From the NCBI GenBank assembly GCA_964577825.1, contig CAZOBJ010000013.1, positions 1 through 48,228 on the forward strand: a stretch of DNA of 48,228 nt, given 5' to 3'. The notes under the pieces were generated by a model that was given only the letters and a program-made list of their open reading frames with translations, searched no databases and was not told the origin of the DNA. The position numbers were made by a program, and so were the translations under genes. Below are positions 39,598 through 48,089 of this stretch, in pieces; the stretch's first letter is position 1, and each line of letters opens with the position of its first letter. This stretch comes from CAZOBJ01 sp964577825. Its GTDB lineage: Bacteria > Planctomycetota > SZUA-567 > JAFGNG01.

Positions 39598-41211
39598 ATG
39601 CCTCCTCGAATCGAGATCTACGACACCACGTTGCGCGACGGCAGCCAGGGCGAAGGCGTGAGCTTCTCGGCGCTCGGCAAGATCGAGGTGGCCCGCAAGC
39701 TCGACGCGTTCGGCGTGGACTTCATCGAGGGCGGCTGGCCCGGGTCCAACCCCAAGGACATGGAGTTCTTCGCCGCGGCGCGCAACCTGTCCCTGCGCCA
39801 CGCGCGCATCGCCGCGTTCGGCAGCACGCGCCACGCGAAGAACACCCCGGGCCGGGACCGCAATCTGCGCCAGCTCGTCCAGTCCGGCGCGCCCGTGGTG
39901 ACCATTTTCGGCAAGAGCTGGGACCTCCACGTCACCGACGCGCTGCGGGTGACCCTGGACGAGAACCTGGAGATGATCCGAAGCTCGATCCGGTATCTGA
40001 AGAAGCGATGCGAGACCCTGTTCTACGACGCAGAGCACTTCTACGACGGGTACAAGGCCGACGCGGACTACGCCCTGAAGACCCTGCGAGCCGCCGTGGA
40101 CGCGGGGGCACAGAGGCTCGTGCTCTGCGACACGAACGGGGGCACCCTCCCCGCGGACATCGAGGCAATCACGCGCACGGTCATCGACCGGTTCCCGCAG
40201 GCACTCGTGGGCATCCACACGCACAACGACTGCGGCTTGGCCGTGGCGGGCGCGGTGGCCGCGGTGCGCGCAGGCGCGCGGCACGTGCAGGGGACCATCA
40301 ACGGCATCGGCGAGCGGTGCGGCAACTGCGACCTTACGTGCCTGCTTCCCATCCTCGAGCTCAAGATGGGCTACGCGTGTGTGGGCCGCAAGAACCTGCG
40401 TCAACTGACCGAACTCAGCCGCTATGTGTACGAACAGGCCAACGTCCCCTTCCTGGACCGGCAGCCGTTCGTGGGCAAGAGCGCCTTCGCGCACAAGGGC
40501 GGCATCCACGTCTCGGCCGTACAGCGCAACGAGCGCACCTACGAGCACGTGACCCCCGAGTCGGTGGGCAACGAGCGACGAGTGCTCGTGAGCGAGCTCT
40601 CGGGCAAGAGCAATATCCTGGCGCGCAGCAACGTGGACCTGAGCCGCAAGCCCGAGGCCATGAGCAAGGTGCTCAGCGAAATCATGGAGCGCGAGCTCGC
40701 GGGGTACGCCTACGAGTCCGCGGACGCGAGCTTCGACCTGCTGGTCCGCCGCACCCTGGGAACCCTGGAGCCGTCCTTTACGATCGAGGGCTTCCGCGTG
40801 ATCTCCGAGGCCCCGGGCCAGGGCCAGCGCATGAGCGAGGCCACGGTGCGCGTGCGCGTGAACGACGTCCTGGAGCACACCGTGGCCGAGGGCGAGGAGG
40901 GCCCGGTGGGCGCCCTGGACCGGGCCCTGCGCAAGGCCCTGGTGCCGCACTACCCCGCCGTGGCCGAGGTCCGCCTCTCGGACTACAAGGTGGTGATCGT
41001 CAACCCCTCCAAGGCCACGGCCGCGAGCGTGCGCGTGACCATCGAGAGCGCCGACCATTCGGACGTGTGGTACACCGTGGGCGCGAGCGCGAACATCATC
41101 GAGGCAAGCGCCCTGGCCCTGGCCGACGCCTACGAGTACAAGATCACCAAGGATCGCACCCCTGCCGGGCGCGCGAGCGCTCGGACCCGGCGGCAACGAG
41201 CCGCTCGCTGA
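39598..41211 (+). CDS. cimA: (R)-citramalate synthase
   Basis: This 537-residue DRE-TIM enzyme starts at ATG 39598 with AAAGGA upstream. YDTTLRDGSQGEGVSFS is the CimA version of the substrate/metal motif (LeuA lacks this wording). VGIHTHNDCGLAVAGAVAAV provides the metal histidines, and GTINGIGERCGNCDL is the catalytic loop. The C-terminal LeuA-type dimer/regulatory domain begins near residue 390. It condenses pyruvate with acetyl-CoA to citramalate, the threonine-independent route to isoleucine. Feedback by isoleucine is expected from the family. The gene is followed 12 bp later by murD. Confidence 0.92.
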   Translation: MPPRIEIYDTTLRDGSQGEGVSFSALGKIEVARKLDAFGVDFIEGGWPGSNPKDMEFFAAARNLSLRHARIAAFGSTRHAKNTPGRDRNLRQLVQSGAPVVTIFGKSWDLHVTDALRVTLDENLEMIRSSIRYLKKRCETLFYDAEHFYDGYKADADYALKTLRAAVDAGAQRLVLCDTNGGTLPADIEAITRTVIDRFPQALVGIHTHNDCGLAVAGAVAAVRAGARHVQGTINGIGERCGNCDLTCLLPILELKMGYACVGRKNLRQLTELSRYVYEQANVPFLDRQPFVGKSAFAHKGGIHVSAVQRNERTYEHVTPESVGNERRVLVSELSGKSNILARSNVDLSRKPEAMSKVLSEIMERELAGYAYESADASFDLLVRRTLGTLEPSFTIEGFRVISEAPGQGQRMSEATVRVRVNDVLEHTVAEGEEGPVGALDRALRKALVPHYPAVAEVRLSDYKVVIVNPSKATAASVRVTIESADHSDVWYTVGASANIIEASALALADAYEYKITKDRTPAGRASARTRRQRAAR

Positions 41212-41223
41212 GGGGGACCGCTC

Positions 41224-42615
41224 GTGCTCGGCCAGCGACATGCCAAGGTCGTGGTGATGGGGCTGGGCAGCTTCGGCGGCGGGGTGGGGGCCGCGCGATT
41301 CTGGGCCAACCTCGGCAGCCAGGTGACGGTCACGGATCTCAAGCCCGCCGAAGAGATCCAGGAATCGATCGACGCGCTGCACGGCCTGCCCTGCCGGTTC
41401 GTACTGGGCGAACACCGCGAGGCCGACTTCGCCAAGGCCGACCTGGTGGTGGTCAACCCGGCGGTGAAGCCCGGCAACAGGTTCGTGCGCCTAGCACGGG
41501 CGGCGGGCGCGCGCATCACCACCGAGATCGGCACCGTGTTCCGGCTCTTGCACGGTCCCACCTTCGGCGTGACCGGCTCAAGCGGCAAGAGCACCACCAC
41601 GGCGCTCCTGGGCGCGATGCTCGCCGCAGCGAACCCGCGCACCCTGGTCGGCGGCAATCTGGGCGGGTCGCTCCTCGACCGCCTGGCCGGCCACCCCCCG
41701 ACCGCGCCGGTGGTGCTGGAGCTGTCCAGTTTTCAGCTCCACTACCTCGCCGCGCAAAAGATGTCTCCGTGCACGGCCGTGGTCACGAACCTCGCGCCCA
41801 ATCACCTGGACTGGCACGGCTCGGTGGAGGCCTACTACGCGGCCAAGGAGAACCTGATCCGGTTCCAGTACCCCGAGGACGTGGCGGTACTCAATGCCGA
41901 GGACCCGGTCCTGCGCACCTGGGCGCGGCGCGCGCGCGGACGCGTGGCCCTGTTCGCCCGCGACGATCCGGACTGGCCCAACGCCGCGTTCGTGCGCGCG
42001 GGCGAGGTGATCGTGCGCATGGCCGGCCACGAGGAGACCGCCTTCCCGGCGGACGCGCTGCGCCTTCCGGGCGCGCACAACCTGGACAACGCCCTGGCGG
42101 CGACCGCGGCCGCGTACCTGTACGCGCGCGACGTCGGTCCCCTGGCGCGGGGGGCCGCCGAGTTCACGGGCCTGCCGCACCGACTGGAGCACGTCGCCAC
42201 GGTGGACGGGGTGGCGTGGTACAACGACTCCATCGCCACGACCCCCGAGTCGGCCATCGCCGCGCTGCGCGCGTTCTCCTGTCCGAAGGTCCTGATCGCG
42301 GGCGGATCGGACAAGGGCAGCTCCTTCGAGGCCCTGGGCCGCGAGATCGCGCGCGAGGCGCACACCGCGCTCCTGCTGGGCGCCACCGCTCCCGCGCTGC
42401 GCGCCGCGGTGGAGGCCGCCGGGGGGGGCGCGCACACCGAGATCGTGCCCGACTTGGCCACGGCGCTGCGGCGCGCGCGGGCCTGCTGCCCCTCGGGCGG
42501 GGTGGTGCTCTTGAGCCCCGCCTGCGCGTCCTACGACCTGTTCCGCAACTTTCAGGACCGCGGCGACCAGTTCCGCAAGCTCGTGCTGAAGATGGTCTCC
42601 CAGGCTCAGGCCTGA
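41224..42615 (+). CDS. murD: UDP-N-acetylmuramoylalanine-D-glutamate ligase
   Basis: This 463-residue protein starts at GTG 41224. It has the Rossmann N-terminal domain (VVVMGLGSFGGG) and the ATPase loop GVTGSSGKSTTT (G118-T124, where most MurD read GTNGKST). LELSSFQLHYL, TNLAPNHLDWHG, GAHNLDNALAA and YNDSIATTPES are hallmarks of MurD. It adds D-glutamate to UDP-MurNAc-Ala in cytoplasmic peptidoglycan synthesis. It lies outside a dcw cluster, co-transcribed with cimA, which is an uncommon setting. The loop reading SSGKST is a mild deviation still compatible with ATP binding. Confidence 0.93.
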   Translation: MLGQRHAKVVVMGLGSFGGGVGAARFWANLGSQVTVTDLKPAEEIQESIDALHGLPCRFVLGEHREADFAKADLVVVNPAVKPGNRFVRLARAAGARITTEIGTVFRLLHGPTFGVTGSSGKSTTTALLGAMLAAANPRTLVGGNLGGSLLDRLAGHPPTAPVVLELSSFQLHYLAAQKMSPCTAVVTNLAPNHLDWHGSVEAYYAAKENLIRFQYPEDVAVLNAEDPVLRTWARRARGRVALFARDDPDWPNAAFVRAGEVIVRMAGHEETAFPADALRLPGAHNLDNALAATAAAYLYARDVGPLARGAAEFTGLPHRLEHVATVDGVAWYNDSIATTPESAIAALRAFSCPKVLIAGGSDKGSSFEALGREIAREAHTALLLGATAPALRAAVEAAGGGAHTEIVPDLATALRRARACCPSGGVVLLSPACASYDLFRNFQDRGDQFRKLVLKMVSQAQA

Positions 42616-42654
42616 CGGGTCGGCCGGCAGCCGTCCCAGCGAGAGGAACGCCCC

Positions 42655-43887
42655 ATGGACTCGAGCAACCCGCCTGCCTCGAACCGCAAGACCGGCGGCG
42701 CGTCTCGGCCGCCGCCAGGCGCCGGGGCCCCCTTCACCCTGCGCGACCGGTGGCTGCGCACCATGCACTACCAGACCGTGGACCGTCGACCCAACTTCGA
42801 GTTCGGATACTGGAACACCCTGTATGCCGCCTGGCACGAACAGGGCCTGCCGCGTCGAGTGACGAACGAATCCGAGGCCTACGCCTTTTTCGGGATCGAA
42901 GACTGGATCCAGGCCCGCCCCGAGGTGGGCCTGTTCCCGCCGTTCGAGACCAAGGTCCTGCGCGAGGAAGGCGACTTCCAGGTCATCCGCGGCCCGGAAG
43001 GCGCCACCCGCAAGCGCCGCCGCGAAGGCCACCGGTCCATCGACCACTACCTCGACTTCGGGCTCAAGGACCGCAGGGCCTGGGAGGAGGCGTACAAGCC
43101 GCGCCTGGACCCGGACACGCCGGGACGCATTCCGCAGGACTGGCCGCAGCTCGCGGCCCGGTACCATCGCCGCGAGGCGCCGCTTGCCGTCAACATCGGC
43201 AGCATGGTGGGCAAGCCCCGCAACTGGATGGGCTTCGAGCGCATCGCGCTCACGATCTACGACGACCCCGAGCTGTTGGAGGAGATCGTGGAGACCTGCT
43301 GCCGGCTCGTGTGCGGGGTGCTCGAAAAGATCCTGCCCGAGGTCGCCTTCGACTTCGGCGCGGGCTGGGAGGACATCTGCTTCAACTCCGGGCCGATCGT
43401 CGGCGAGCGGTTCATGCGCGAGGTCGTGGGCCCCCGGTACCGGCGGATCACCGACCTCTTGCACAAGCACGGATGCCACATCACCTGGACCGACTGCGAC
43501 GGGAACCTGAGCCCCATCGCGGACGTGTTCCTGGACAACGGGATCAACTGTTTCTTCCCGGCCGAGGTGCACGGCGGCACCGACCCCGTGGCCCTGCGCA
43601 AGCGCTACGGCACGCGCGCCCTGTTCCAGGGCGGGGTGGACAAGCTCCAGCTGCGCAACGGTCCGGAGGCCATCGACGCGGAGCTCGAACGCCTGCGGCC
43701 CGTGGTCGAGGAGGGTGGATTCGTGCCCTCGGTGGACCATCGCGTGCCTGCGGACGTACCGCTCGCGAACTACCTCTATTACATGAAGCGCAAGCGCGAG
43801 CTCTTTCGCGTGGGCGGAACGCCCCAGTACGACGAGTCGGACGTGCGCGTGCAAGACGGGCGCATCCGGATCCCGGAACTCTACTGA
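42655..43887 (+). CDS. Uroporphyrinogen-decarboxylase-like protein
   Basis: This 410-residue protein starts at ATG 42655 behind GAGAGGAA. After a disordered, Pro-rich stretch of about 25 residues comes a UroD/MtaA-type TIM barrel: WLRTMHYQTVDRRPNFEFGYW, FDFGAGWEDICFNSGPIVG, GCHITWTDCDGNLSPI, NCFFPAEVHGG and GGFVPSVDHRVPADVP. The true HemE signature for the tetrapyrrole is not obvious, and an extra charged insertion (EGATRKRRREGHRS) is present. Large families of this type in uncultured bacteria probably act in methyl transfer or carbohydrate breakdown. The function is unresolved. Confidence 0.82.
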   Translation: MDSSNPPASNRKTGGASRPPPGAGAPFTLRDRWLRTMHYQTVDRRPNFEFGYWNTLYAAWHEQGLPRRVTNESEAYAFFGIEDWIQARPEVGLFPPFETKVLREEGDFQVIRGPEGATRKRRREGHRSIDHYLDFGLKDRRAWEEAYKPRLDPDTPGRIPQDWPQLAARYHRREAPLAVNIGSMVGKPRNWMGFERIALTIYDDPELLEEIVETCCRLVCGVLEKILPEVAFDFGAGWEDICFNSGPIVGERFMREVVGPRYRRITDLLHKHGCHITWTDCDGNLSPIADVFLDNGINCFFPAEVHGGTDPVALRKRYGTRALFQGGVDKLQLRNGPEAIDAELERLRPVVEEGGFVPSVDHRVPADVPLANYLYYMKRKRELFRVGGTPQYDESDVRVQDGRIRIPELY

Positions 43888-43971
43888 CCCCGGCGGCGCG
43901 GCGCTTCTCGATTCTGCCCGCGCGTACCGGCGCGCCCGAGATCCCCGCGAGCCTCTCAGGTCGGAAAAGGC

Positions 43972-44024
43972 TTGACGGTGTCATCGCTCGCGCTAAGATA
44001 ATACAAATCTCCATTCTGTAATAC
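43972..44024 (+). promoter_or_regulatory. nikR promoter with possible operator
   Basis: TTGACG (43972-43977), 16 bp and TAAGAT (43994-43999). Two direct TAATAC repeats at 43999-44004 and 44019-44024 are exactly 20 bp apart (two helical turns) and cover the transcription start and leader. The E. coli NikR site is an inverted GTATGA/TCATAC pair, so these direct repeats are only a candidate operator for autoregulation. Confidence 0.5.
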
Positions 44025-44038
44025 GATGGGAGGCCGAC

Positions 44039-44455
44039 ATGTCGGATCTGACGCGCGTGAGCCTGAGCCTGGAGCGCAGCCTGCTCGAACGCATCGAACA
44101 GGTCGCGCGCCGCAGGGGATACGAGAACCGGTCCGAGTTCGCGCGCGACCTCTTTCGCCAGGCCCTCGTGGAGGAGGAGTGGCGCGGCGCTCAGGACGTG
44201 GTGGGCACGATCACGCTCCTGTACGACCACCATGTCCACCACCTGGCCGAGCGACTCACCGACCTCCAGCACCACAGCCACGGCGCGGTGCTCGCCACCA
44301 CGCACGTGCACCTGGACCGTAACCTGTGCGCGGAGATGATCCTGGTCCGCGGCAAGGCTCGGTCGGTTCGCAAGCTGTCCGACGAGCTGGGCCGGCAGCG
44401 CGGCGTGCTGCACGCCAGCCTATCCATGGGATCGACCGGCAGGCGCCTGACCTGA
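44039..44455 (+). CDS. nikR: Nickel-responsive transcriptional regulator
   Basis: This 138-residue protein starts at ATG 44039 behind GGGAGG. It has an N-terminal ribbon-helix-helix (TRVSLSLERSLLERIEQVARRRG, then RSEFARDLFR) and a C-terminal ACT-like nickel domain. The four nickel ligands of the E. coli protein (His76, His87, His89, Cys95) match H78, H89, H91 and C97 in order and spacing. With Ni(II) bound it should repress the operon that begins with its own gene. It is 36 bp before nikK. Confidence 0.94.
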   Translation: MSDLTRVSLSLERSLLERIEQVARRRGYENRSEFARDLFRQALVEEEWRGAQDVVGTITLLYDHHVHHLAERLTDLQHHSHGAVLATTHVHLDRNLCAEMILVRGKARSVRKLSDELGRQRGVLHASLSMGSTGRRLT

Positions 44456-44491
44456 CCGAGAGACGAGAGCCCTTTCAGAGAGGAGGATGCC

Positions 44492-45292
44492 GTGAACAAG
44501 CTGTATCGGAGTCGCGTGCGCAACATCGGGATGTGGGGTCTGGCGCTCGTGCTTGGTCTGGGCCTTGCCGCGGGCGCGGCGGCGCACTTCCAGACGCTCT
44601 TGCCCAGCATGGACATCGTGACCGCCGAGGGCGACAAGGTGGTCTCGCTCGACATGATCTTCACCCATCCCATGGAACAGGGCCCGGTCATGGACATGGG
44701 CGAGCCGCGCGCGTTCGGCGTGCTCGTCAACGGCCGGAAACAGAACCTGCTCCCCAGCCTTCAGCAGGCCCCACGCAAGGGCAAGGCCGCCTACCGGGCT
44801 ACGTACCAGCTCCGCGAGCCGGGCGACCACGTCTTCTACCTGGAGCCCGCGCCCTACTGGGAGCCGGCCGAAGGGAAGATGATCGTCCACTACACCAAGG
44901 TGGTGGTCCACGCCTTTGGCCTGGAGCAGGGCTGGGACGCGCGCGTGGACCTGCCCGTGGAGATCGTGCCCCTGGCCCGTCCCTACGGACTCTGGACCGG
45001 CAACGCATTCCGCGGCGTGGTGCTCCGGGACGGCGAGCCCGTATCCTTCGCGGAGATCGAGGTCGAATACTGGAACGCCGACCGAGAGGTCGACCCGCCC
45101 TCGGCCCCCTTCGTCACCCAGGTGATCCAGGCCGACGCGAATGGCGTGTTCACCTATGCCATGCCGCGCGCCGGATGGTGGGCGTTTGCCGCGCTCGTGG
45201 AGGGCGAAGAGAAGCTGACCAATCCCAACGGCGAGCGCGTGGACGTGGAGCTCGGCGGCCTCCTGTGGGTGCGGTGCGAGGACATGCGCTAG
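44492..45292 (+). CDS. nikK: NikK, periplasmic accessory protein of nickel uptake (DUF4198 type)
   Basis: This 266-residue protein starts at GTG 44492 behind GAGGAGGA. It has a signal peptide (GLALVLGLGLAAGAAA) directly followed by HFQTLLPS, where the family has a His after cleavage. DUF4198 landmarks include FTHPMEQGPVMDM, HYTKVVVHAFG and ANGVFTYAMPRAGWWAFAAL. NikK-type proteins sit next to ECF nickel transporters and probably deliver or capture the metal in the periplasm. The exact role is not settled. Confidence 0.85.
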   Translation: MNKLYRSRVRNIGMWGLALVLGLGLAAGAAAHFQTLLPSMDIVTAEGDKVVSLDMIFTHPMEQGPVMDMGEPRAFGVLVNGRKQNLLPSLQQAPRKGKAAYRATYQLREPGDHVFYLEPAPYWEPAEGKMIVHYTKVVVHAFGLEQGWDARVDLPVEIVPLARPYGLWTGNAFRGVVLRDGEPVSFAEIEVEYWNADREVDPPSAPFVTQVIQADANGVFTYAMPRAGWWAFAALVEGEEKLTNPNGERVDVELGGLLWVRCEDMR

Positions 45293-45294
45293 CC

Positions 45295-45933
45295 ATGCAC
45301 ATCCCCGACGGCGTACTGAGCGGTCCGGTGATTGCAGCCACCACCGCGCTCGCCGCCGGCGGCGTGGCCAAGGGGCTGCGTAAGCTCGACGAGGACGCCA
45401 TGCCGCGCGTGGGCCTGCTCGCCGCGGTCTTCTTCCTCGCGGGGCTCGTGCGCGTGCCGGTGGCCCACGGGCTCTCGAGCGCGCACCTCGTGCTCGCGGG
45501 CTTTCTGGGCCTCGTGATCGGGTGGGCGGCCTTCCCGGCCGTGGCGGCCGCGCTCTTGCTGCAGGCGGTGCAGTTCGGGTGCGGGGGGGTGTGGTCTCTG
45601 GGCGCGAATACGCTCAGCCTCGCCGTACCCGCCGTGGCCGTTCACTACCTGCTGGCAGGCCCCCTGCGCGCGGCCCGGACCAAGACGCGCGTCTTCGGGC
45701 TCGCCTTTGCCGCAGGCGCCGGGGGGATCGCCTTGGCCACGCTCCTCGTGGGCGGGGCCTTGTGTGCGAGCGGCGAGGGCTTCCTGGCCCCGGTGGTGGC
45801 GCTTTTGGTCGCGCATGTGCCCGTTGCCGCGATCGAGGGATTGGTGACCGGGTGGATCGTCACGTTTCTATGGGTGGTGCGTCCGCAGACCCTTTGCGCG
45901 CGCGGACCGACGCTCACCGGTCAGGAGGGATGA
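45295..45933 (+). CDS. nikM: NikM, substrate-capture component of the nickel ECF transporter
   Basis: This 212-residue protein starts at ATG 45295, two bases after the nikK stop. The N terminus MHIPDGVLS is the signature of the CbiM/NikM family, in which the amino group and His2 bind the metal. About six hydrophobic segments follow, including the motif VQFGCGGVWSLGANTLSLAVPAV near residue 100. It is the S component that recognises Ni(II) (or Co(II)). Nickel is favoured by the neighbouring NikR and NikK. Confidence 0.92.
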   Translation: MHIPDGVLSGPVIAATTALAAGGVAKGLRKLDEDAMPRVGLLAAVFFLAGLVRVPVAHGLSSAHLVLAGFLGLVIGWAAFPAVAAALLLQAVQFGCGGVWSLGANTLSLAVPAVAVHYLLAGPLRAARTKTRVFGLAFAAGAGGIALATLLVGGALCASGEGFLAPVVALLVAHVPVAAIEGLVTGWIVTFLWVVRPQTLCARGPTLTGQEG

Positions 45934-46574
45934 TGCCTTCACGCCCACGTGGGTTGCTCACGCGCACTCGCAGGACGCTGGGCCTGGTCCTGGTCTGCCT
46001 CGGCTGTACCGCGGCGATCCATGCGCACACGCTGCACCTCTTCGCCACCGCGCAGGGCGACCGCATCACCGGCCGCGCCTATACCTCGAGCGGCGCGCCC
46101 GTGGCCGAGGCCCGGATTCTCGTCCTTGGCCCGGACGGAGAGCGGCTGGGCGAAGCGCGCACGGATGCCGAGGGGCGCTTCACCTTTCCGGTCGCAGGCC
46201 GAGTCGACCACCGGTTCGTACTCCAGACCGCGGACGGCCACCGCGCCGGCTTCACCGTGCGTGCGCAAGAGCTGTCCGGCTCGCCTGTCGAGGCCGACGA
46301 TCATTCCGATGACACCGGCACGGCCGAGGCCGGCACGTCGCCCGCAGACGAGTCCGCGCCCGCTCGTGAGGCTGGCGGGATCAAGCAGGAGCTCGCGTCT
46401 CTGGCCGCGCAGGTGCGCGCGCTGCGCGAGGAACTGGACGCCTACCGCCACGAGCGCAGGCTCCAGGACATGCTGGGCGGCGCGGGGTACCTCGTCGGCG
46501 CGGCGGGCATCGCCTGCTATCTCTTGAGCCGCCGCAAGCGTCGCGGCCGCTCCGAGGAGCAGGCGGACCGGTGA
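45933..46574 (+). CDS. nikL: NikL, accessory membrane protein of nickel uptake
   Basis: Taken from the second of two adjacent ATG codons (45933), better spaced from AGGAGGG and overlapping the nikM stop. The 213-residue protein has a signal or anchor (LGLVLVCLGCTAAIHAH). A carboxypeptidase-regulatory-like beta domain follows (GRAYTSSGAPVAEARILVL, DAEGRFTFPV). A charged coiled-coil stretch (IKQELASLAAQVRALREELDAYR) and a C-terminal membrane helix come last. This architecture is that of NikL/CbiL-like subunits, which replace NikN in nikKMLQO operons. Confidence 0.82.
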   Translation: MPSRPRGLLTRTRRTLGLVLVCLGCTAAIHAHTLHLFATAQGDRITGRAYTSSGAPVAEARILVLGPDGERLGEARTDAEGRFTFPVAGRVDHRFVLQTADGHRAGFTVRAQELSGSPVEADDHSDDTGTAEAGTSPADESAPAREAGGIKQELASLAAQVRALREELDAYRHERRLQDMLGGAGYLVGAAGIACYLLSRRKRRGRSEEQADR

Positions 46575-47320
46575 TCATCTTCGAGCCCGCCGAGCCCGAC
46601 AGCATCGTCCATCGCCGCGATCCGCGCGCGCGCGTCGCGGCAGCGGCTGCGCTCAGCCTGTTCGTGTGCCTGGCCGACCGTCCGGCGGTCCTGGCGCTGG
46701 CCGGTGGCGCGGGCCTCGCGCTTGTGGCGGCCGCGCGCGTGCCGCTGCGGCGGGTGGTGCGCCGACTCGGCGAGCTGAATCTATTCATGGCGCTCCTTGT
46801 CGTATTCCTGCCCCTGTCCCTGGCAGGAGAAGCGGCCTTCAGGTTCCACGGGCTGACCTGGAGCCGCCCGGGCCTGGTGCGAGCCGTCGAGATCGCGGCC
46901 CGCGCGAACGCGATCATGCTCATGGTCATCGCGCTCGTCGGCACGCTCGAGCCCGCTCAACTGGGCGTGGCGCTGCATCGATTGGGCTGCCCGGCGCGCG
47001 GGGCGCATCTGTTTCTTTTCCTGGTGCGGTACCTGGAGGTCGTGCACCGCGAGTACCACCGGCTGCGCAATGCCATGCGGCTGCGCGCCTTTCGCCTCGG
47101 GTGCGACCGGCGGTCCCTGCGCGCGCTCGGGTACCTGTTGGGCATGCTGCTCGTGCACAGCCTGGACCGCGCGGAGCGCATCCGTCAGGCCATGAAGTGC
47201 CGCGGCTTCCGCGGCCGGCTGTACCTGCTGGAGGACTTCCGGTTCACCCGGGCCGACGCGGCCTTCGCGGCGCTGGTCACCGTGGGCCTGGCCGGTCTGG
47301 TTTGGCTGGAGTGGACATGA
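46571..47320 (+). CDS. nikQ: NikQ, energy-coupling transmembrane protein (EcfT/CbiQ family)
   Basis: This 249-residue protein starts at GTG 46571, overlapping the nikL stop by four bases. It shows the CbiQ layout: HRRDPRARVAAAAALSLF, about five membrane helices, and two cytoplasmic coupling helices with the Ala-Arg-Gly type signatures (RNAMRLRAFRLG and RQAMKCRGFRGRLY). These contact the ATPase. It transmits ATP-driven movement from NikO to NikM. Its stop overlaps the nikO ATG. Confidence 0.92.
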   Translation: MIIFEPAEPDSIVHRRDPRARVAAAAALSLFVCLADRPAVLALAGGAGLALVAAARVPLRRVVRRLGELNLFMALLVVFLPLSLAGEAAFRFHGLTWSRPGLVRAVEIAARANAIMLMVIALVGTLEPAQLGVALHRLGCPARGAHLFLFLVRYLEVVHREYHRLRNAMRLRAFRLGCDRRSLRALGYLLGMLLVHSLDRAERIRQAMKCRGFRGRLYLLEDFRFTRADAAFAALVTVGLAGLVWLEWT

Positions 47321-47988
47321 GCGAGCCGATCCTGCGCCTCTCCGCAGTCCAGTTCGCCTATGCCCCTGCCCGGCCCGTGCTGCGCGGGGCGGAGCTGGCG
47401 GTCTGTGCGGGCGAGCGCGTGGCCCTGAGCGGTCCGAATGCCAGCGGCAAGAGCACCCTGTTGCACCTCGCGGTCGGGCTGGTTCGGCCGAGCGCAGGCA
47501 CGGTCCGGGCCTTCGGCCGGGCCCGGCGCCAGGAAGCGGACTTCCACGAGGTGCGTCGCCGCGCGGGGCTCCTGTTCCAGGACGCGGACGACCAGCTCTT
47601 CTGCCCCACCGTGGCCGAGGACGTGGCCTTCGGACCGCTCAACCTGGGCCAGTCCCCGGACGAGGCGCGCGCGACCACCGCGCGCACACTCGACCGCCTG
47701 GGGCTCGCCGGGTACGAGGACCGGGTCACCTACCGCCTTTCCGGCGGAGAGAAGCGCCTGGTCAGCCTGGCGGCGGTCCTGGCCATGGACCCGGACCTGC
47801 TTCTTCTCGACGAACCGGAAAGCGGGCTCGACGAAGCGGCCCTGGACCGGGTGCAACGTCTGCTCACGGATCTTCCGCAAGGCATGATCGTGGTGAGCCA
47901 AAATCGCGACTTCCGGGCCGCGGTGGCGACCCGCGCGGTGCGCCTGCGCGAAGGACGCATCGAGCCCATGGACTTGACCTCTGCCTAG
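47317..47988 (+). CDS. nikO: NikO, ATPase of the nickel ECF transporter
   Basis: This 223-residue ABC ATPase starts at ATG 47317 within ATGA. Walker A is GPNASGKST (39-47), the Q-loop is LLFQDADDQLF, the signature is LSGGEK and Walker B is LLLLDEPESGLD. The switch histidine region reads VVSQNRDF, where many family members have a His, so the usual switch residue appears to be Gln or Asn. The chain is a little shorter than typical CbiO. It powers uptake with NikQ and NikM and ends the nik operon. Confidence 0.92.
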   Translation: MSEPILRLSAVQFAYAPARPVLRGAELAVCAGERVALSGPNASGKSTLLHLAVGLVRPSAGTVRAFGRARRQEADFHEVRRRAGLLFQDADDQLFCPTVAEDVAFGPLNLGQSPDEARATTARTLDRLGLAGYEDRVTYRLSGGEKRLVSLAAVLAMDPDLLLLDEPESGLDEAALDRVQRLLTDLPQGMIVVSQNRDFRAAVATRAVRLREGRIEPMDLTSA

Positions 47989-48007
47989 CGCTTTTCGCCC
48001 AAACCAC

Positions 48008-48035
48008 TTGTGCCCGGCCCGCCGGCGGGTAGGAT
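48008..48035 (+). promoter_or_regulatory. Candidate promoter for the last gene
   Basis: TTGTGC (48008-48013), 16 bp and TAGGAT (48030-48035), 55 bp before ATG 48090. A GC palindrome (CCCGCCGGCGGG, 48018-48029) fills the spacer and could be an operator or the terminator stem of the nik operon. Confidence 0.4.
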
Positions 48036-48089
48036 GAGACCCAGGCAACCGGGCCGCGGACATCCGGCCGAATGAGAGAGGACAGCCCT

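Noticed and set aside
41578..43854. A 758-codon minus-strand frame antisense to murD and the UroD-like gene
   Set aside because: A high-GC antisense artefact with low-complexity sequence; no start context.
39582..44021. A 1479-codon open frame on the plus strand spanning cimA, murD and the UroD-like gene
   Set aside because: It is an out-of-phase reading of real genes in very GC-rich DNA. Its composition is Arg/Pro/Ala/Gly-rich with no motifs, whereas the overlapping frames carry clear family signatures.
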